A stretch of 6,381 nt of DNA from assembly GCA_046482735.1 (NCBI GenBank), contig JAWOEL010000136.1, forward strand, positions 1-6,381, in the 5' to 3' direction. The position numbers and the translations under genes were made by a program. Source of the DNA: JAQICB01 sp046482735. GTDB taxonomy: Bacteria; Bacteroidota; Bacteroidia; Bacteroidales; UBA1715. The notes under the pieces are model-generated. The model saw only the letters and a list, made by a program, of their open reading frames with translations, was not told the DNA's origin and did not search any database. Of this stretch, positions 4,885 to 6,381 are shown one piece after another; positions within the stretch are counted from its first letter, which is position 1; the number at the start of each line of letters is the position of its first letter.

Positions 4885-6105
4885 TTAATCATTAAATTTT
4901 AAAAACTCATTTACAGAAACTACATTTATACGTTTGTCTTTATGTATAATTACATCTTGTTGGTTGTAGGTAACAATGGTTCCTGTTTGAAAATTAAAAA
5001 AATCCATTGCTTCAAGCAATCCATTTTGTTCTCGTAGCATGTTGTCGGGGTGTAATGTGTAGCAAACTTGAATCAATTGTTCAACTGAATTCTTGGTGCA
5101 TACGACAAAATCGCATTCTTTACCTTTTTCGTTAAAATAAAACAATTCTTTTTTGTGCCGGCGTAATTCCCAAAAAACTATATTTTCAAGTTTATGCCCC
5201 TCATCTTTATTAAACGATGTGGATATAATACTTAGTAAACCATTGTCAATAAAATAAATTTTTCGCGGATTAACTATTTGAACTTTATGCGAATATGAAA
5301 ATTTTGGCATTAATTGTACAACATACGATTGTTCAAAATAATTGAAATATTCCATTACCGTAGCAGTGCTTTTTATGCCTAAAATCCGGGTTAGCTTATT
5401 GGCTGACACTAAATTACCAACATTTGCTGCCAAATAACTTATTAATCGTTGGAGAGATTTTACATCTTTAATATTGTGACGTACCGCAATATCTCTGTAC
5501 AAAATATCATCAAGTAAGGCAGTCAAAATATCCGGATTTTTAGTTTTTACATATTCAGGAAATCCCCCACTATTTGAATATTCAGAAAATGATTCTACGG
5601 TATTGTGTATTGACTTAAATTCACAAAATTCTGTAAACGAAAATGGGAACAGTTCTTTCGTTATATGTCTTCCTGTTAGTTTTGTGCCTAATTCTTTGCT
5701 TAAAAGTGATGCATTTGAACCCGTTACTATTACTCTGAATCCTTCATCTAATTTTTGTCTCACGTACATTTCCCAGCCTTGTATTATTTGAATTTCATCA
5801 AAAAAAAGAACTGGTGACTTGTGCTCGTCAATAAGGGAATCAACTAGCTGAAAATCATGTATATCAAAATTGTACAGTTTGGGCGTGTCAAAATTGAGAA
5901 AAAAAAATTGTTCGGACTGTTTATCTATTAATTGATGCAACAAGGTGCTTTTTCCACACCGCCGTATACCTGATATAATTAATGCATGATTTTCAAGAGT
6001 ATCCGGTAATTGTGGTAATAAACTTCGTATATACCCACTCGATGTTTCTTGCAAACGTTCTCTTTGTTGACGTATAACTTCGGTTAATACAGATTGTTTT
6101 ATCAT
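4885..6105 (-). CDS. AAA family ATPase with DUF4143-type C-terminal domain
   Basis: This 406-residue protein starts with the ATG at 6105, well placed 20 nt after a good -7 box. Walker A is SGIRRCGKST (about 45-54, K52). Walker B is VLFFDEIQ with D103/E104, the sensor-like motif is VIVTGSNA (125-132), and TGRH (144-147) and LFPFSFTEF (152-160) complete the AAA_14 signature. GGFPEY (180-185) and ILYRDIAVRH (201-210) lead into the DUF4143 region with a winged-helix segment (about 215-265) and KIYFIDNGL (282-290). The C-terminus has a nuclease-like fold pattern: LENIVFWELRR, ECDFVV (D332) and LIQVCYTL, with Cys instead of the Lys expected in a PD-(D/E)xK site. The protein looks complete. It is a distant relative of, not a recent duplicate of, the 676-1869 ATPase. 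It is a single-gene unit. The cellular role is unknown. Confidence 0.9.
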   Translation of the reverse strand: MIKQSVLTEVIRQQRERLQETSSGYIRSLLPQLPDTLENHALIISGIRRCGKSTLLHQLIDKQSEQFFFLNFDTPKLYNFDIHDFQLVDSLIDEHKSPVLFFDEIQIIQGWEMYVRQKLDEGFRVIVTGSNASLLSKELGTKLTGRHITKELFPFSFTEFCEFKSIHNTVESFSEYSNSGGFPEYVKTKNPDILTALLDDILYRDIAVRHNIKDVKSLQRLISYLAANVGNLVSANKLTRILGIKSTATVMEYFNYFEQSYVVQLMPKFSYSHKVQIVNPRKIYFIDNGLLSIISTSFNKDEGHKLENIVFWELRRHKKELFYFNEKGKECDFVVCTKNSVEQLIQVCYTLHPDNMLREQNGLLEAMDFFNFQTGTIVTYNQQDVIIHKDKRINVVSVNEFLKFND

Positions 6106-6125
6106 TTTTGTATGATTTTAGTAAA

Positions 6126-6156
6126 CAAATATATAGTATTTATTTTGAGTAAACAA
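6126..6156 (-). promoter_or_regulatory. Bacteroidota-type promoter of the 4885-6105 ATPase with TAAACAA motifs
   Basis: On the minus strand TTG (6156-6154, within TATTG) is followed after 20 nt by TATATTTG (6133-6126), a full match to TAnnTTTG. The ATG follows 20 nt later. TAAACAA (plus strand) occurs at 6122-6128, overlapping the -7 box, and at 6150-6156, overlapping the -33 element. These are the same half-site as in the operators of the other ATPase gene. Confidence 0.6.
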
Positions 6157-6257
6157 TAGTGTTCATTATTAATGAATGGTTTTTTTGTTAATTATCACTC
6201 TACATTCATAATTCCTCGATATCTAACAAGGCACAAGGCACAAAAGATATTAGATAT

Positions 6258-6381
6258 CAGGTATTAGATATTTAGAGCAAAAATTGAAGTAAAATTTTGC
6301 ACAAAGCTATTCCTCCCTCAAGGGAGGAATAGCTTTGTGCAAAATTTTACTTCAATTTTTGCTCTAAATATCTAATACCTG
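6258..6381. repeat. Perfect palindrome with 61-nt arms reaching the window end
   Basis: Bases 6258-6318 are exactly reverse-complementary to 6321-6381, around a 2-nt centre (CA). The left arm contains an ATATTAGAT-type module, then AATTTTGCACAAAGCTATTC and CCTCCCT, in the same order as the dispersed repeat at 4430-4463. At the hairpin tip the sequence turns back on itself instead of continuing into the GGTGCCCGCAGGGC block. The palindrome runs to the last base and may continue. The rest of 6160-6257 holds only repeat strings such as AACAAGGCACAAGGCA. Confidence 0.9.

Noticed and set aside
4597..4902. Three overlapping open frames on both strands (4597-4902 +, 4646-4864 -, 4662-4880 +)
   Set aside because: They lie inside the dispersed repeat, overlap each other, resemble no family and have no promoter. 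The homologous repeat at 462-660 does not preserve the frames.
5603..5791. Open frame on the plus strand inside the ATPase
   Set aside because: It is an antisense shadow of a well-supported gene.
461..6381. Integron cassette array
   Set aside because: The single-gene layout is suggestive, but I found no attC-like sites with R/L boxes and no integrase in the window.
6258..6381. Terminal inverted repeats of an insertion sequence
   Set aside because: The arms meet with only a 2-nt centre, leave no room for a transposase, and match dispersed intergenic repeats instead.

Overview
This window looks like AT-rich chromosomal DNA from a Bacteroidota (or close FCB-group) bacterium, probably from a metagenome or draft assembly. 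The main reason is promoter structure. Upstream of four of the five complete genes there is a TAnnTTTG-like -7 box. In three of those four a TTG/TTTG element lies 17-20 nt further upstream, and the box is followed by a very short leader and an ATG with no strong Shine-Dalgarno. The gene families (DUF4143-type ATPases, RhuM, an AbiEii nucleotidyltransferase with a DUF6922-like partner) and the GC-rich interspersed intergenic repeats fit the same group. I cannot name a species.

Layout. Positions 2-460 (+) hold the 3' end of a low-complexity, Gly/Thr/Val/Pro-rich coding region that enters from the left and is richer in G+C than the rest. It converges on five minus-strand genes. In transcription order these are: an AAA ATPase of the DUF4143 type (4885-6105); a RhuM-like protein fused to a single-motif phospholipase-D-like domain (3431-4267); an overlapping pair made of an XRE regulator with a DUF6922-like C-terminus (2746-3267) and an AbiEii/AbiGii-family nucleotidyltransferase (2097-2753); and a second, distant AAA ATPase (676-1869).

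Every gap except the 8-nt overlap inside the XRE/AbiEii pair contains pieces of dispersed repeats: two diverged ~190-200 bp copies (462-660 and 4618-4806), ATCTCATAT/ATATTAGAT-type modules, three small TCCGTY-NACT-RACGGA hairpins, and a GC-rich double hairpin (4457-4484). The window ends inside a perfect palindrome with 61-nt arms (6258-6381), which may be a fold-back at a contig end.

How the genes may work together. The XRE/AbiEii pair looks like a toxin-antitoxin operon with its own operator, a 24-bp perfect palindrome over the promoter. The RhuM-PLD protein and the two ATPases are stand-alone, single-gene transcription units. The two ATPase promoters share TAAACA/TGTTTA motifs and may answer to one regulator. 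Overall the window reads as an accessory toxin-antitoxin or defence-like cassette region assembled between repeats. A joint function of all five genes is not shown by the sequence.
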